Source of the DNA: Galbibacter orientalis DSM 19592
Lineage (GTDB): Bacteria; Bacteroidota; Bacteroidia; Flavobacteriales; Flavobacteriaceae
Length of the DNA stretch: 64,000 bases
Reading direction: 5' to 3'
Assembly (NCBI RefSeq): GCF_000260115.1
Contig: NZ_JH651379.1
Span: forward strand, 1,988,501 to 2,052,500
In this document: piece by piece, positions 38,611 to 46,710 of the stretch
Numbering within the stretch: position 1 is the stretch's first letter
Layout of the letters: each line of letters starts with the position of its first letter
The notes under the pieces: generated by a model
What the model was told of the DNA's origin: nothing
Databases searched by the model: none
What the model saw: the letters and a program-made list of their open reading frames with translations, nothing else
Translations under genes and position numbers: made by a program

Positions 38611-39672
38611 ATGAGTTCCTCCGTGGCACAACCTATTATAAATATAACCATTAACGAAACCTCTAGGGTTCCTAAATACAAACAGATTGTTGATTCTATA
38701 ATTAACGATATTAGTAAAGGAAGACTCCAAGTGGGACAGAAAATTCCTTCAATAAATGAATTGAGTGAAGCTTGTTACTTATCTAGAGATACGGTAGAAA
38801 AAGCATATAAGCAATTAAAGGAAAGAAAAGTAATTGTATCTGTAAAAGGGAAGGGGTATTATACTGCTAAAACCGATCTTATATCCAAAGCAAATATCTT
38901 TTTCATGATTAATAAGCCTAGTTCTTATAAAATGATGATCTACAATTCTTTTGTAAATGCTATCGGGGTAAATGCACATGTAAACTTATTTATTTACCAT
39001 TGTGAGGAGTCATTATTTGTTAAAACACTAGAAAAACATATGGGCGCTTATGATTATTATGTAATCATGCCTCATTTTAAGTTAGAAGATTTAAGTCATG
39101 TTAGCTATACCGAAATGGTATTGGATACCATCAATCAAATCCCAAAAGACAAGCTTATTATAATGGATAATGCTAAACCATTTATTCAAGGAGATTATGG
39201 GTCTGTTTTTCAAGATTTTCAAGAAGATATATACAATGCTCTTAAAGAAGGATTGGATAGGTTAAAAAAATATGATAAAATATTATTAGTATATCCTACA
39301 AAATCTGTTCATCCATATCCAAAACGAATTCTTCATGGTTTTAGACAATTTTGTGTAGAATACAATTTTGATTTTGAGATTTTAGATGAAATCTATGATG
39401 ATATGGAGCTTCAGAGTAAAGATATTTATATTACAATTGAAGAAATGGATTTGGTAAATTTAGTAAGACAAATCCGTAAGAAAGGACTTGTTTTGGGGTC
39501 AGATATTGGAATTATTTCATATAATGAAACTCCACTAAAAGAATTATTAGGAATAACTGTTATTAGTACAGATTTTAAGGCAATGGGAGAAACTGCTGCC
39601 TATATGGTTCTAAAAAATAAAAAGGAAAAGGTGAAGAATGTGTTTAAATACATTGAAAGAAATTCCTTATAA
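38611..39672 (+). CDS. GntR-family regulator with periplasmic-binding-protein-like sensor domain
   Basis: A 353-residue regulator. Residues about 18-85 form the GntR winged helix (PKYKQIVDSIINDISKGRLQVGQKIPSINELSEACYLSRDTVEKAYKQLKERKVIVSVKGKGYY). Residues about 95-345 are a LacI-like type I periplasmic-binding fold for sugar sensing (NIFFMINKPSSYKMMIYNSFVNAI through GSDIGIISYNETPLKELLGITVISTDFKAMGETAA). It is divergent from the rhamnose operon and is the only DNA-binding regulator in the pectin locus. It is thus the leading candidate for the ligand-responsive controller of the regulon, with rhamnose or a pathway intermediate as probable effector. Confidence 0.92.
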   Translation: MSSSVAQPIINITINETSRVPKYKQIVDSIINDISKGRLQVGQKIPSINELSEACYLSRDTVEKAYKQLKERKVIVSVKGKGYYTAKTDLISKANIFFMINKPSSYKMMIYNSFVNAIGVNAHVNLFIYHCEESLFVKTLEKHMGAYDYYVIMPHFKLEDLSHVSYTEMVLDTINQIPKDKLIIMDNAKPFIQGDYGSVFQDFQEDIYNALKEGLDRLKKYDKILLVYPTKSVHPYPKRILHGFRQFCVEYNFDFEILDEIYDDMELQSKDIYITIEEMDLVNLVRQIRKKGLVLGSDIGIISYNETPLKELLGITVISTDFKAMGETAAYMVLKNKKEKVKNVFKYIERNSL

Positions 39673-39689
39673 TAGTAGCGGTCATCATA

Positions 39690-39698
39690 GTACAGGAT
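39690..39698 (+). promoter_or_regulatory. Putative pectin/rhamnose regulon operator upstream of acetylesterase-GH2 unit
   Basis: GTACAGGAT ending 50 bp before the acetylesterase start; preceded by ATCATA and followed by GGAGG. Same core and spacing as the other four copies in the locus. Confidence 0.6.
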
Positions 39699-39748
39699 GG
39701 AGGTTATATGTAGCCTTGATATATTTAGGCAAAATATAACTCCAACCA

Positions 39749-41047
39749 ATGCACATAAAACAAATAAGATTTTTCCTTATAATCTTAATTATTTCAAATT
39801 CTACATTTGGCCAAAACGCTAGTATTAAAGAACTACACTATTATTTTGGTACAAAAGAGTCAAATAACGCTGTATCTGTTTCTCATGCTAAGGTTTTTAA
39901 AGAAAACTACGGATTTGATTTCCAGACTTCTTCTTTTGTTAAAATGAAAAAGCATTATATGCTCGCTACAGAAACGGTTTATTTCTCAATAGCAATTCCA
40001 GATGGAAATTACAAAGTAACTATTAAATTAGGAAGTGAAACCGCCTCAACAATAAATACCATAAAAGCAGAATCTAGGAGAGCTATGGTTTGTGAGGAAC
40101 AAACAAATGCAGGGGAGGTTATAAGTAAAACCTTTGCTATAGATGTTAAAAATGCTAAAATAAATAATACGGAAACTGTTAATTTGAAAGACAGGGAAAG
40201 ATTAGCTTTAAATTGGGATGAAAAGTTAACTCTTGAATTTGCAAAAGGAACAGCTGTTAGAGAATTAATAATTACCAAAATAGATGCTATTAAGACACTT
40301 TTTTTGGCAGGAGATTCTACGGTAACCGATCAAGATTTATCGCCTTGGGCTTCATGGGGGCAGTTTATTACACAGTATTTTAATGATGAAATTGTGGTAG
40401 CCAATTATGCGTCTTCTGGAGCTTCATTGGCTTCTTTTAAAGGAAGAAAAAGATGGGCAAAAGTTTTATCACTTATCAAAAAAGGAGATTATGTAATGAT
40501 TGAATTTGGGCATAATGATGAAAAAAGAAAAGGAGAGGGAATAGGTCCGTGGCAATCGTATTCAAATTTGCTAAAAGAATATGTGAAAGGTGCAAGAGAA
40601 AAAGGTGCAATTCCAATTTTGATAACCCCAACTCAACGCCGTTGGTTTGACAAAAATGGTAAGCTAAATGACACACATGGAGACTATCCAGCTGCTATGA
40701 GAAAAGTAGCAAAAGACCTAAATGTAGCATTGATAGATCTAACAAAAATGACTACTGTGCTCTATGAAAGTTGGGGGGATGAAATCTCTAGAAATGCATT
40801 TGTACAATATCCAGCTCAAACTTTTCCAGGACAAAATAAAGCGCTTGAAGATAATACTCATTTCAATGATTTTGGTGCGAATGAGATTGCTTTATGTGTT
40901 GTTGATGGGATAGGAAAAAACACTACTGGATTAGAGAAATATTTGAAGAAAATAAGTAATTACACTCCAGATAAACCAAATAATATAAAAAACTGGACTT
41001 TCCCAATGAGTCCGAGATTTGAAGCTATCAAACCAGATGGAAACTAA
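39749..41047 (+). CDS. Rhamnogalacturonan acetylesterase (GDSL/SGNH, CE12-like)
   Basis: A 432-residue secreted esterase with signal peptide (to about residue 21, NSTFGQ). An N-terminal beta-sandwich (about 25-180) carries galactose-binding-like features. The SGNH hydrolase domain follows, with block I LFLAGDSTVTDQ (catalytic Ser), an ASSGAS block II, block III EFGHNDEKR (Asn and oxyanion) and block V EDNTHFNDFGA (Asp and His of the triad). It removes acetyl groups from galacturonate in RG-I, which opens the backbone to PL11. It is followed 13 bp later by the GH2 gene, so the two are an operon. Confidence 0.9.
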   Translation: MHIKQIRFFLIILIISNSTFGQNASIKELHYYFGTKESNNAVSVSHAKVFKENYGFDFQTSSFVKMKKHYMLATETVYFSIAIPDGNYKVTIKLGSETASTINTIKAESRRAMVCEEQTNAGEVISKTFAIDVKNAKINNTETVNLKDRERLALNWDEKLTLEFAKGTAVRELIITKIDAIKTLFLAGDSTVTDQDLSPWASWGQFITQYFNDEIVVANYASSGASLASFKGRKRWAKVLSLIKKGDYVMIEFGHNDEKRKGEGIGPWQSYSNLLKEYVKGAREKGAIPILITPTQRRWFDKNGKLNDTHGDYPAAMRKVAKDLNVALIDLTKMTTVLYESWGDEISRNAFVQYPAQTFPGQNKALEDNTHFNDFGANEIALCVVDGIGKNTTGLEKYLKKISNYTPDKPNNIKNWTFPMSPRFEAIKPDGN

Positions 41048-41060
41048 CAAACCAACAAGA

Positions 41061-43913
41061 ATGAAAAGTGTTATAGTAAGATTATTAGTAGTGGTTTGCA
41101 TATTGTCTATACAGATAATATGGGGACAAGAAACGGCTAAAATATATCTGTCAGGAAAAGATTTTAAGCATCCAGTAAAATGGAAGTTTATGTGTACTGA
41201 TGGAGCAAATAGTAATAAATGGACTACCATAAATGTACCTTCTCAGTGGGAATTGGAAGGCTTCGGAACGTATACCTACGGAAGATGGTATAAAGAATTA
41301 GATCAAGAAGAGCCTAGTAAAGAAGAGGGGTTTTATAAGTATGAATTTGAAGTCCCTAATCGGTATGAAAATCAACAAGTGAATATCTTTTTTGGTGGCG
41401 CTATGACCGATACTGAGGTTAAAGTAAACGGACAAATAGCTGGGGCAATTCATCAAGGAGGTTTTTATGAGTTTAGTTATGATATTTCAGACTTGTTAAA
41501 AACAGAAGGAAAAAACCTTTTAGAGGTTCATGTAAAAAAGCATTCCGAAAACGCCTCTGTAAACAATGCGGAACGAAAGGCAGATTGGTGGCTATTCGGG
41601 GGGATATACAGACCTGTTTGGCTTGAAATTAAACCGAAATCGAATATCGACCATATTGCAATAGATGCAAAAATGAATGGGAATATGACTCTTGATTTCA
41701 AAGGAACTAATATTCCTAAAAATGCCTTTGTTGAGGCTTCAATAAGCCTTGTAGGTGGAACCAATACTACTTCGTCATCACAAAAAATAGCTATAAATGC
41801 AGCTAATGCTTTATTAGAATTTCATTGGAATGAAATACAACTTTGGTCGCCAGAAACTCCCAATTTATACAGTTTAAAACTTCAATTAAAACAAGGGAAT
41901 AAAGTCCTGCACGAAGTAAACCAGCGTTTTGGTTTTAGAACCATAGATTTCAGAAAAAAGGATGGGATTTATGTAAATGGAAAAAAAATAATAATGAAGG
42001 GAATCAATCGGCATACCATTTGGCCCGAATCTGGAAGAAGCACAGATAAAGAAATTAGCATTATGGATGTTAATTTGTTAAAAGATATGAATATGAATGC
42101 AGTTCGGGGACATTATCCTCCAGATGATCATTTTCTAGAGGTATGCGATTCTTTAGGATTGTTTGTCTTGGACGAACTAGCTGGTTGGCAAAATCCATAT
42201 GATATAGAAACTGGAACAAAACTAATAGAAGAAACGGTTTCTAGAGATGTAAACCATCCTTCGGTTATTATTTGGGATCAAGGCAATGAAGGAGGATGGA
42301 GAGATGAGTTGGATTCAGTCTTTTATAAGCACGATCCGCAAAAGCGAATAGTTATTCATCCGTGGGCGGATTATAATGGTTGGGATACGCATCATTATCC
42401 TACATATTTAACAGGAGTGCATAGATTTGTAAGTGGAGAAAATGTGTTTTTTCCTACTGAATTTATGCATGGAACGTATGATAATGGTCACGGATCTGGA
42501 CTAGAAGATTTCTGGAACCGATTTAAGGAGAGTCCGCTTTTTGCTGGTGGATTTATGTGGGCATTTTCAGACGAAGCTGTATTAAGAACAGATTGGAAAG
42601 GAGATAGAAAATACGATTCAAAGGGTTCTTTGGCTCCCGATGGAATTTTAGGGCCTCATAGAGAAAAAGAAGGAAGTTTCTACACCGTAAAAGATGTTTG
42701 GAGTCCTATTCAGTTTGATCCGCTACGGATTACATCTTCTTTTGATGGTGAGTTTTTTATATCCAACGAATATATTTATACAAATTTAAATAGCTGTACT
42801 TTAAGTTATGAGGTATTTTCTATAGATAAAGATGCTCTTTATTCAACTAAAAAAGCAACCTCCATAACTAATGGAAAAATTGAATTACCTTCTATAAAGC
42901 CAGGAGAAAAAAGAGGAGTAAGTATGGATGTAACTTCGACTTTTTTTAAAGGAGATTGGTTGGAGGTTAAAGCCCACGATCAGCATGGGAGACTTATAAA
43001 TACATGGACATGGACTATTCATCAGCCAACATATTATACTCAAAAATTAATAAAAGTTGGAAGTGAAAAAAAGGCAGAAGTAGAAGAATTAAACAGTTCT
43101 GTGGTCTTAAAATCCAAAAATATCCGTGTTGAAATAGGAAAAGAAGATGGAATTATAAAAAGTATTTACCGCGGAAAAAAATTAGTTCCATTTAATAAAG
43201 GTCCTTACCCTATTGGAATGAAAGCAGAAGTAAAGCAGGTGGATACTAAAATGGAAGCCAATAACGCGGTTTGTATAGTACATTATACTGGAGGAATAGA
43301 TCATATAAAGTGGACATTATTTCCTGACGGAAGGTTAAAAATGCAAATGCTAGCATTAAAAAATTCAGGGAGAAGTAGCGGTTTTGATGGTGCTTTTTAC
43401 GAAGGCGATATTGATAAGTTTGGTATTACATTTTCGTACCCAGAAGATCAAGTAGAAGGGATGAAATGGTTTGGAAGAGGACCATACAGAGTTTGGAAAA
43501 ATAGAATTAAAGGAACCAATTACGGTTTATGGGAAAAAGAGTATAATAATACAATTACTGGAGAGAGTTTTGAAAATTTAATTTATCCAGAATTTAAAGG
43601 GTATCATGTCAATTTAATAGCAACAACGATAGCTGCAAAAGATGATACTTTTAGGGTATTTAGCGAATCTGAAAATGTATTTTTAAGATTATTCACTCCA
43701 GATGAGCCTAAATATGCTTTGAAGGGTGCCGATGCGTACCCAGATTTTCCTTCAGGAGATATTTCCTTTATGTATGAAATTCCAGCAATGAAATCTTTTA
43801 AACCAGTTTCTCAGCATGGTCCCCATAGTCAGCCTTCTAATATTCGTATAAAAAGTGGGGACGATGGAATTTCTATGAACTTATGGTTTGATTGGATAGG
43901 GCGGGCAAAGTGA
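41061..43913 (+). CDS. Beta-galactosidase-like GH2 enzyme
   Basis: About 950 residues from the ATG at 41061, chosen because it yields a signal peptide (MKSVIVRLLVVVCILSIQIIWGQ). An upstream ATG at 41019 would overlap the acetylesterase and spoil the signal. GH2 sugar-binding, Ig-like and TIM-barrel domains are in order: QWELEGFGTYTYGRWY, FGGAMTDTEVKVNGQ, KGINRHTIWPESGRSTDKEI, WDQGNEGGW (acid/base Glu) and FFPTEFMHGTYDNGHGS (nucleophile region). C-terminal domains follow, with KWFGRGPYRVWKNR. It probably releases beta-galactose from RG-I side chains. The last three codons (R-A-K) and the TGA lie in the terminal repeat of the IS21 element, so the native end was replaced. Confidence 0.85.
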   Translation: MKSVIVRLLVVVCILSIQIIWGQETAKIYLSGKDFKHPVKWKFMCTDGANSNKWTTINVPSQWELEGFGTYTYGRWYKELDQEEPSKEEGFYKYEFEVPNRYENQQVNIFFGGAMTDTEVKVNGQIAGAIHQGGFYEFSYDISDLLKTEGKNLLEVHVKKHSENASVNNAERKADWWLFGGIYRPVWLEIKPKSNIDHIAIDAKMNGNMTLDFKGTNIPKNAFVEASISLVGGTNTTSSSQKIAINAANALLEFHWNEIQLWSPETPNLYSLKLQLKQGNKVLHEVNQRFGFRTIDFRKKDGIYVNGKKIIMKGINRHTIWPESGRSTDKEISIMDVNLLKDMNMNAVRGHYPPDDHFLEVCDSLGLFVLDELAGWQNPYDIETGTKLIEETVSRDVNHPSVIIWDQGNEGGWRDELDSVFYKHDPQKRIVIHPWADYNGWDTHHYPTYLTGVHRFVSGENVFFPTEFMHGTYDNGHGSGLEDFWNRFKESPLFAGGFMWAFSDEAVLRTDWKGDRKYDSKGSLAPDGILGPHREKEGSFYTVKDVWSPIQFDPLRITSSFDGEFFISNEYIYTNLNSCTLSYEVFSIDKDALYSTKKATSITNGKIELPSIKPGEKRGVSMDVTSTFFKGDWLEVKAHDQHGRLINTWTWTIHQPTYYTQKLIKVGSEKKAEVEELNSSVVLKSKNIRVEIGKEDGIIKSIYRGKKLVPFNKGPYPIGMKAEVKQVDTKMEANNAVCIVHYTGGIDHIKWTLFPDGRLKMQMLALKNSGRSSGFDGAFYEGDIDKFGITFSYPEDQVEGMKWFGRGPYRVWKNRIKGTNYGLWEKEYNNTITGESFENLIYPEFKGYHVNLIATTIAAKDDTFRVFSESENVFLRLFTPDEPKYALKGADAYPDFPSGDISFMYEIPAMKSFKPVSQHGPHSQPSNIRIKSGDDGISMNLWFDWIGRAK

Positions 43914-43982
43914 ACCACCTACAGCGGATGAAAGTGAGCATAGCAAAGTAAGTGCTCAAAATCGATTCATTTGTGGTTAAAT

Positions 43983-44714
43983 TTAGTCTTTATTTTTCAT
44001 TTTTTTACGCATAGATTCTCCTTTAATATCTATTCTGTGTGCATTATGTACAAGACGGTCTAAAATGGCATCTGCGATGGTTTGTTCTCCTATAATTTCA
44101 TGCCATGCTTCCACTGGTAATTGTGAAGCGATAATAATACTGTGTTCTCCGTGCCTATCTTCGATAATTTCCATAAAGGAATGCCTATTTATGGCATCTA
44201 AAGCTTTAAGTCCAAAATCATCAATAATCAGTAGGTCTTGTTTTTCTAGTTTATTGATTTGTTTTAGATAAGAGCCATCTGCTTTTGATGTTTTAAGCAT
44301 GGTAAAAAGTTTATTCGTGTTATAATACATGACCTTATATCCCAATGAACACGCCTGATGACCGATAGCTGATGCCATATAGCTTTTTCCAGCACCTGTA
44401 CTTCCCGTGATAAGGATATTCTGTTTTTGCTTTATAAACTCACAGCTAGCAAAGCGTTGTATTTGATTTTTATCCAGATGTCTTGAAGCATCAAAATCGA
44501 TAGCTTCCATAACGGCACTGTACCTAAAACGCGCCGCTTTTGTTAACCGTTCTATTTTTCTGTTTTGACGATCATCCCATTCGCTTTGGAGCAGATATGC
44601 GATGAGTTCATCATTGGTGTAGTTTATACTTTGTGGCGATAAACTGCTGTCAAAGGCTCTGTACATACCGTATAGCCTTAGTTGTTTCATGTGTTCCAAT
44701 GTCTGTTTATTCAT
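43983..44714 (-). CDS. istB: IS21-family helper ATPase IstB
   Basis: An AAA+ ATPase of about 243 residues from the ATG at 44714 (MNKQTLEHMKQLRLYGMYRAF). An upstream ATG at 44801 would overlap istA by 71 bp and add an unconserved tail. The N-terminal IstB motif is followed by Walker A ITGSTGAGKSYMASAIGHQAC, Walker B LLIIDDFGLKAL and the sensor-1 region IIIASQLPVEAWHEIIGEQTIADAILDRLVHNAHRIDIKGESMR. It delivers the transposase and selects the target. It lies 16 bp after istA. Confidence 0.94.
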   Translation of the reverse strand: MNKQTLEHMKQLRLYGMYRAFDSSLSPQSINYTNDELIAYLLQSEWDDRQNRKIERLTKAARFRYSAVMEAIDFDASRHLDKNQIQRFASCEFIKQKQNILITGSTGAGKSYMASAIGHQACSLGYKVMYYNTNKLFTMLKTSKADGSYLKQINKLEKQDLLIIDDFGLKALDAINRHSFMEIIEDRHGEHSIIIASQLPVEAWHEIIGEQTIADAILDRLVHNAHRIDIKGESMRKKMKNKD

Positions 44715-44730
44715 TGTTTTTGGCTTAAAT

Positions 44731-46275
44731 TTATTTGTAATAATGACTTCCCCTAATATTGCTATGGTTTGGGATATCTGGTTGGTCTTCGATATTTTCA
44801 TCTAAAGTGTCCCAGCCGTTTTTAAGGATACGTTCTATGATATTATAGTTATGAGCACCATAGTCCAAGGCACGCTTGCAGGCATTGTCCAACCTCGTAT
44901 TGCCTACCTTCTTAGTGAGGTGCAATATGCCCAGACATGATTTATAGGATTGCTCTGGGTGTTGTTTCTTTTCTAATATGTTAATGATTAGCACCTTGCA
45001 ATGTTCACCAACCTGCTCTGCCCAGGCAATGAATTTTTCACTGCTCCACTCGCTGATAAAGCGGTGATGGGAAGGCATGTGTTCCTTTATCGTGCTATAC
45101 CCATATTTTTGTTTGTTTCTTGGATGGACTGTAAGTAGTTCCTGTTGGTAGAACATCTCTATGGTGCTATCTGAGTAAACCACTTTAATACGTTTGCCTA
45201 TATGCTGATAGGGCAAACTATAATAGTGTTTGTCTTTGCTAAAATAAATGTGGCTGTTTTTATGAACCGTTGCATTAGCGTAACGTTTAATCTCATAGCG
45301 TTTTGCTGGCAATGGTTTAAGCTGATGTTTTTCAATCTCTTCAAATAACGAATAGCGAGAATATTCACGCCCCCTAAAAGATGTGTTGTTATGGGTTTTA
45401 AGAAGTTCTAATATAGCCTTATTCAGTGCAGTTTTAGTATGAAAAGTTTGGTTGCGCAGTGGCGCAAAGACCCGTGTATATATAATACGCACGGCATTTT
45501 CGACGATGGCCTTGTCCCTAGGCCTGTAGGCCCTGGTTGGAAGTACCGAGGTTTCATAATACTCAGAAAAATCAATAAAAGTTTCATTTACTTTTGGTTC
45601 GTAACGACTGCTTTTAGTGACTGCTGCCCTCAAGTTATCGGGCACTAAAGCCTGTGGTACACCGCCATAAAACCAAAGTGCGTTTTCTATACAAGCTATA
45701 AAATCTTCTTTCTTTTGACTCTCACAGGCCTCAACATAAGTATATTGGCTACTGCCCAATACACAGACAAAGACCTCTAGATCTTGTATTTCACCTGTGT
45801 AACGATCTACTATGGAAAGCTTCTTGCCCGTAAAATCAATGAAAAGTTTATCGCCCGCTTTGTGTGTAAAATGCATCACTGGAGACACTTCTTTAACCCA
45901 CTCACGATACCAATACCTAAACTGGGAAAGTTTGTAGCCATCTGGATGTTTGGAAAGGTACTCTTGCCAAAGCAACTCTTTGGTTACCCCTGTTTTGCGC
46001 AGTTCTTTGTCAAAATAGGGAAAATACGTCTCTAGGGTCAATAGTTGCTGGCTCTTACCTTTTTGGTTGGTTTTAAAAAGTCTGTTCAGCTCCTCGAGCG
46101 TCATGGCGGACACTTCGTAATCGGTAAGCCGATAGCGCTTAAAAAAGTCAATGTACTTAGTGATGGTATTACGCGACAGCCCTGTGATTAGGCTTATTTG
46201 GCGCTTACTGATTCCTTCACTGAAGAGTTTGAAAATCTGTTTTATTTTTCGCATATCTATTTGTTTGTTGGCCAT
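44731..46275 (-). CDS. istA: IS21-family transposase IstA
   Basis: A 514-residue transposase. The N-terminal helix-turn-helix (KIKQIFKLFSEGISKRQISLITGLSRNTITKYIDFF) precedes an RNase-H-like DDE core. Core landmarks are KLFIDFTGKKLSIVDRYTGE (first Asp), LVPDNLRAAV (second Asp) and RPRDKAIVENAVRIIYTRVF (catalytic Glu). C-terminal beta-barrel segments IYFSKDKHYYSLPYQHIGKRIKVVYSDSTIEMFY follow. It appears intact. A hairpin AATATCTTTTTATAAAAAAAGATATT lies at its start region (46276-46302). Confidence 0.94.
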   Translation of the reverse strand: MANKQIDMRKIKQIFKLFSEGISKRQISLITGLSRNTITKYIDFFKRYRLTDYEVSAMTLEELNRLFKTNQKGKSQQLLTLETYFPYFDKELRKTGVTKELLWQEYLSKHPDGYKLSQFRYWYREWVKEVSPVMHFTHKAGDKLFIDFTGKKLSIVDRYTGEIQDLEVFVCVLGSSQYTYVEACESQKKEDFIACIENALWFYGGVPQALVPDNLRAAVTKSSRYEPKVNETFIDFSEYYETSVLPTRAYRPRDKAIVENAVRIIYTRVFAPLRNQTFHTKTALNKAILELLKTHNNTSFRGREYSRYSLFEEIEKHQLKPLPAKRYEIKRYANATVHKNSHIYFSKDKHYYSLPYQHIGKRIKVVYSDSTIEMFYQQELLTVHPRNKQKYGYSTIKEHMPSHHRFISEWSSEKFIAWAEQVGEHCKVLIINILEKKQHPEQSYKSCLGILHLTKKVGNTRLDNACKRALDYGAHNYNIIERILKNGWDTLDENIEDQPDIPNHSNIRGSHYYK

Positions 46276-46610
46276 AATATCTTTTTATAAAAAAAGATAT
46301 TTAAAGCTTTACAAATAGAATCGATTTTTTAGTGGTTCACTTTCGTCCGCTGTAGGTGGTTCACTTTCACCCGCCGCACTATGCTCAATTTAATCCGCTG
46401 TGGGTGGTATACTATGCCCGTTTTTTGCACGTAATGATAATATTTAATCTTTAGTTTCCTTTGTTAAGTAATTTTTATGATTAAGGAATTTATTAAGCGT
46501 AGAATAAAGAAACTTATATCTATAAAAAGCTTCATTGCTAGAAAAAAATCACTGATTTTAATGAATTATATTTATTTTAGTTTAAATACATATGATATGG
46601 ACAAGGTTAA

Positions 46611-46698
46611 GGTGCTATCGTCTAATTGGAAAGACGCCCGACACTAAAAGATATTTAAATTATCTCGGGAAATGTAGGTTCGAATCCTAACAGCACCA
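46611..46698 (+). ncRNA. tRNA-like RNA with enlarged anticodon arm, directly upstream of a HEPN gene
   Basis: Folds by hand as a tRNA. The acceptor stem GGTGCT/AGCACC is 6 bp, with an A-C mismatch at position 7. T8 is followed by a perfect D stem GTCT/AGAC with D loop AATTGGAA, which has the G18-G19 and A14/A21 positions. The T arm is TAGG-TTCGAAT-CCTA, with a G-A mismatch at the base and a 4-nt variable region. The anticodon stem CCCGA/TCGGG (46637-46641, 46665-46669) closes a 23-nt loop instead of 7. Inside it AGATA/TATCT (46649-46653, 46661-46665) can pair around a 7-nt loop TTTAAAT, offering an anticodon-like TAA after a T33-like base. CCA is not encoded. It ends 12 nt before the HEPN start codon, so both are probably on one transcript. 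A degenerate tRNA pseudogene is the main alternative. Confidence 0.7.
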
Positions 46699-46710
46699 CA
46701 AAGATATATA

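Larger units (their letters stand above)
43902..46420. mobile_element. IS21-family insertion sequence
   Basis: A 2519-bp element with terminal inverted repeats starting CGGGCAAAGTGAACCACC at 43902 and, on the opposite strand at 46420, CGGGCATAGTATACCACC. Further subterminal copies of GTGGTTCACTTTC..CCGC (46332-46376) are typical of the multiple transposase-binding repeats of IS21 elements. It carries istA and istB on the minus strand. No target duplication is visible: flanks are GGATAGGG and TTTTTTGC. This suggests an adjacent deletion or recombination. Confidence 0.85.

Noticed and set aside
41019-41060. Earlier ATG for the GH2 gene
   Set aside because: It lies inside the acetylesterase gene and places a polar stretch before the signal peptide that starts at 41061.
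46611-46698. Calling the tRNA-like element an ordinary functional tRNA gene
   Set aside because: The anticodon loop is 23 nt, there are mismatches at acceptor position 7 and the base of the T stem, and the variable arm does not suit the leucine-like TAA triplet.
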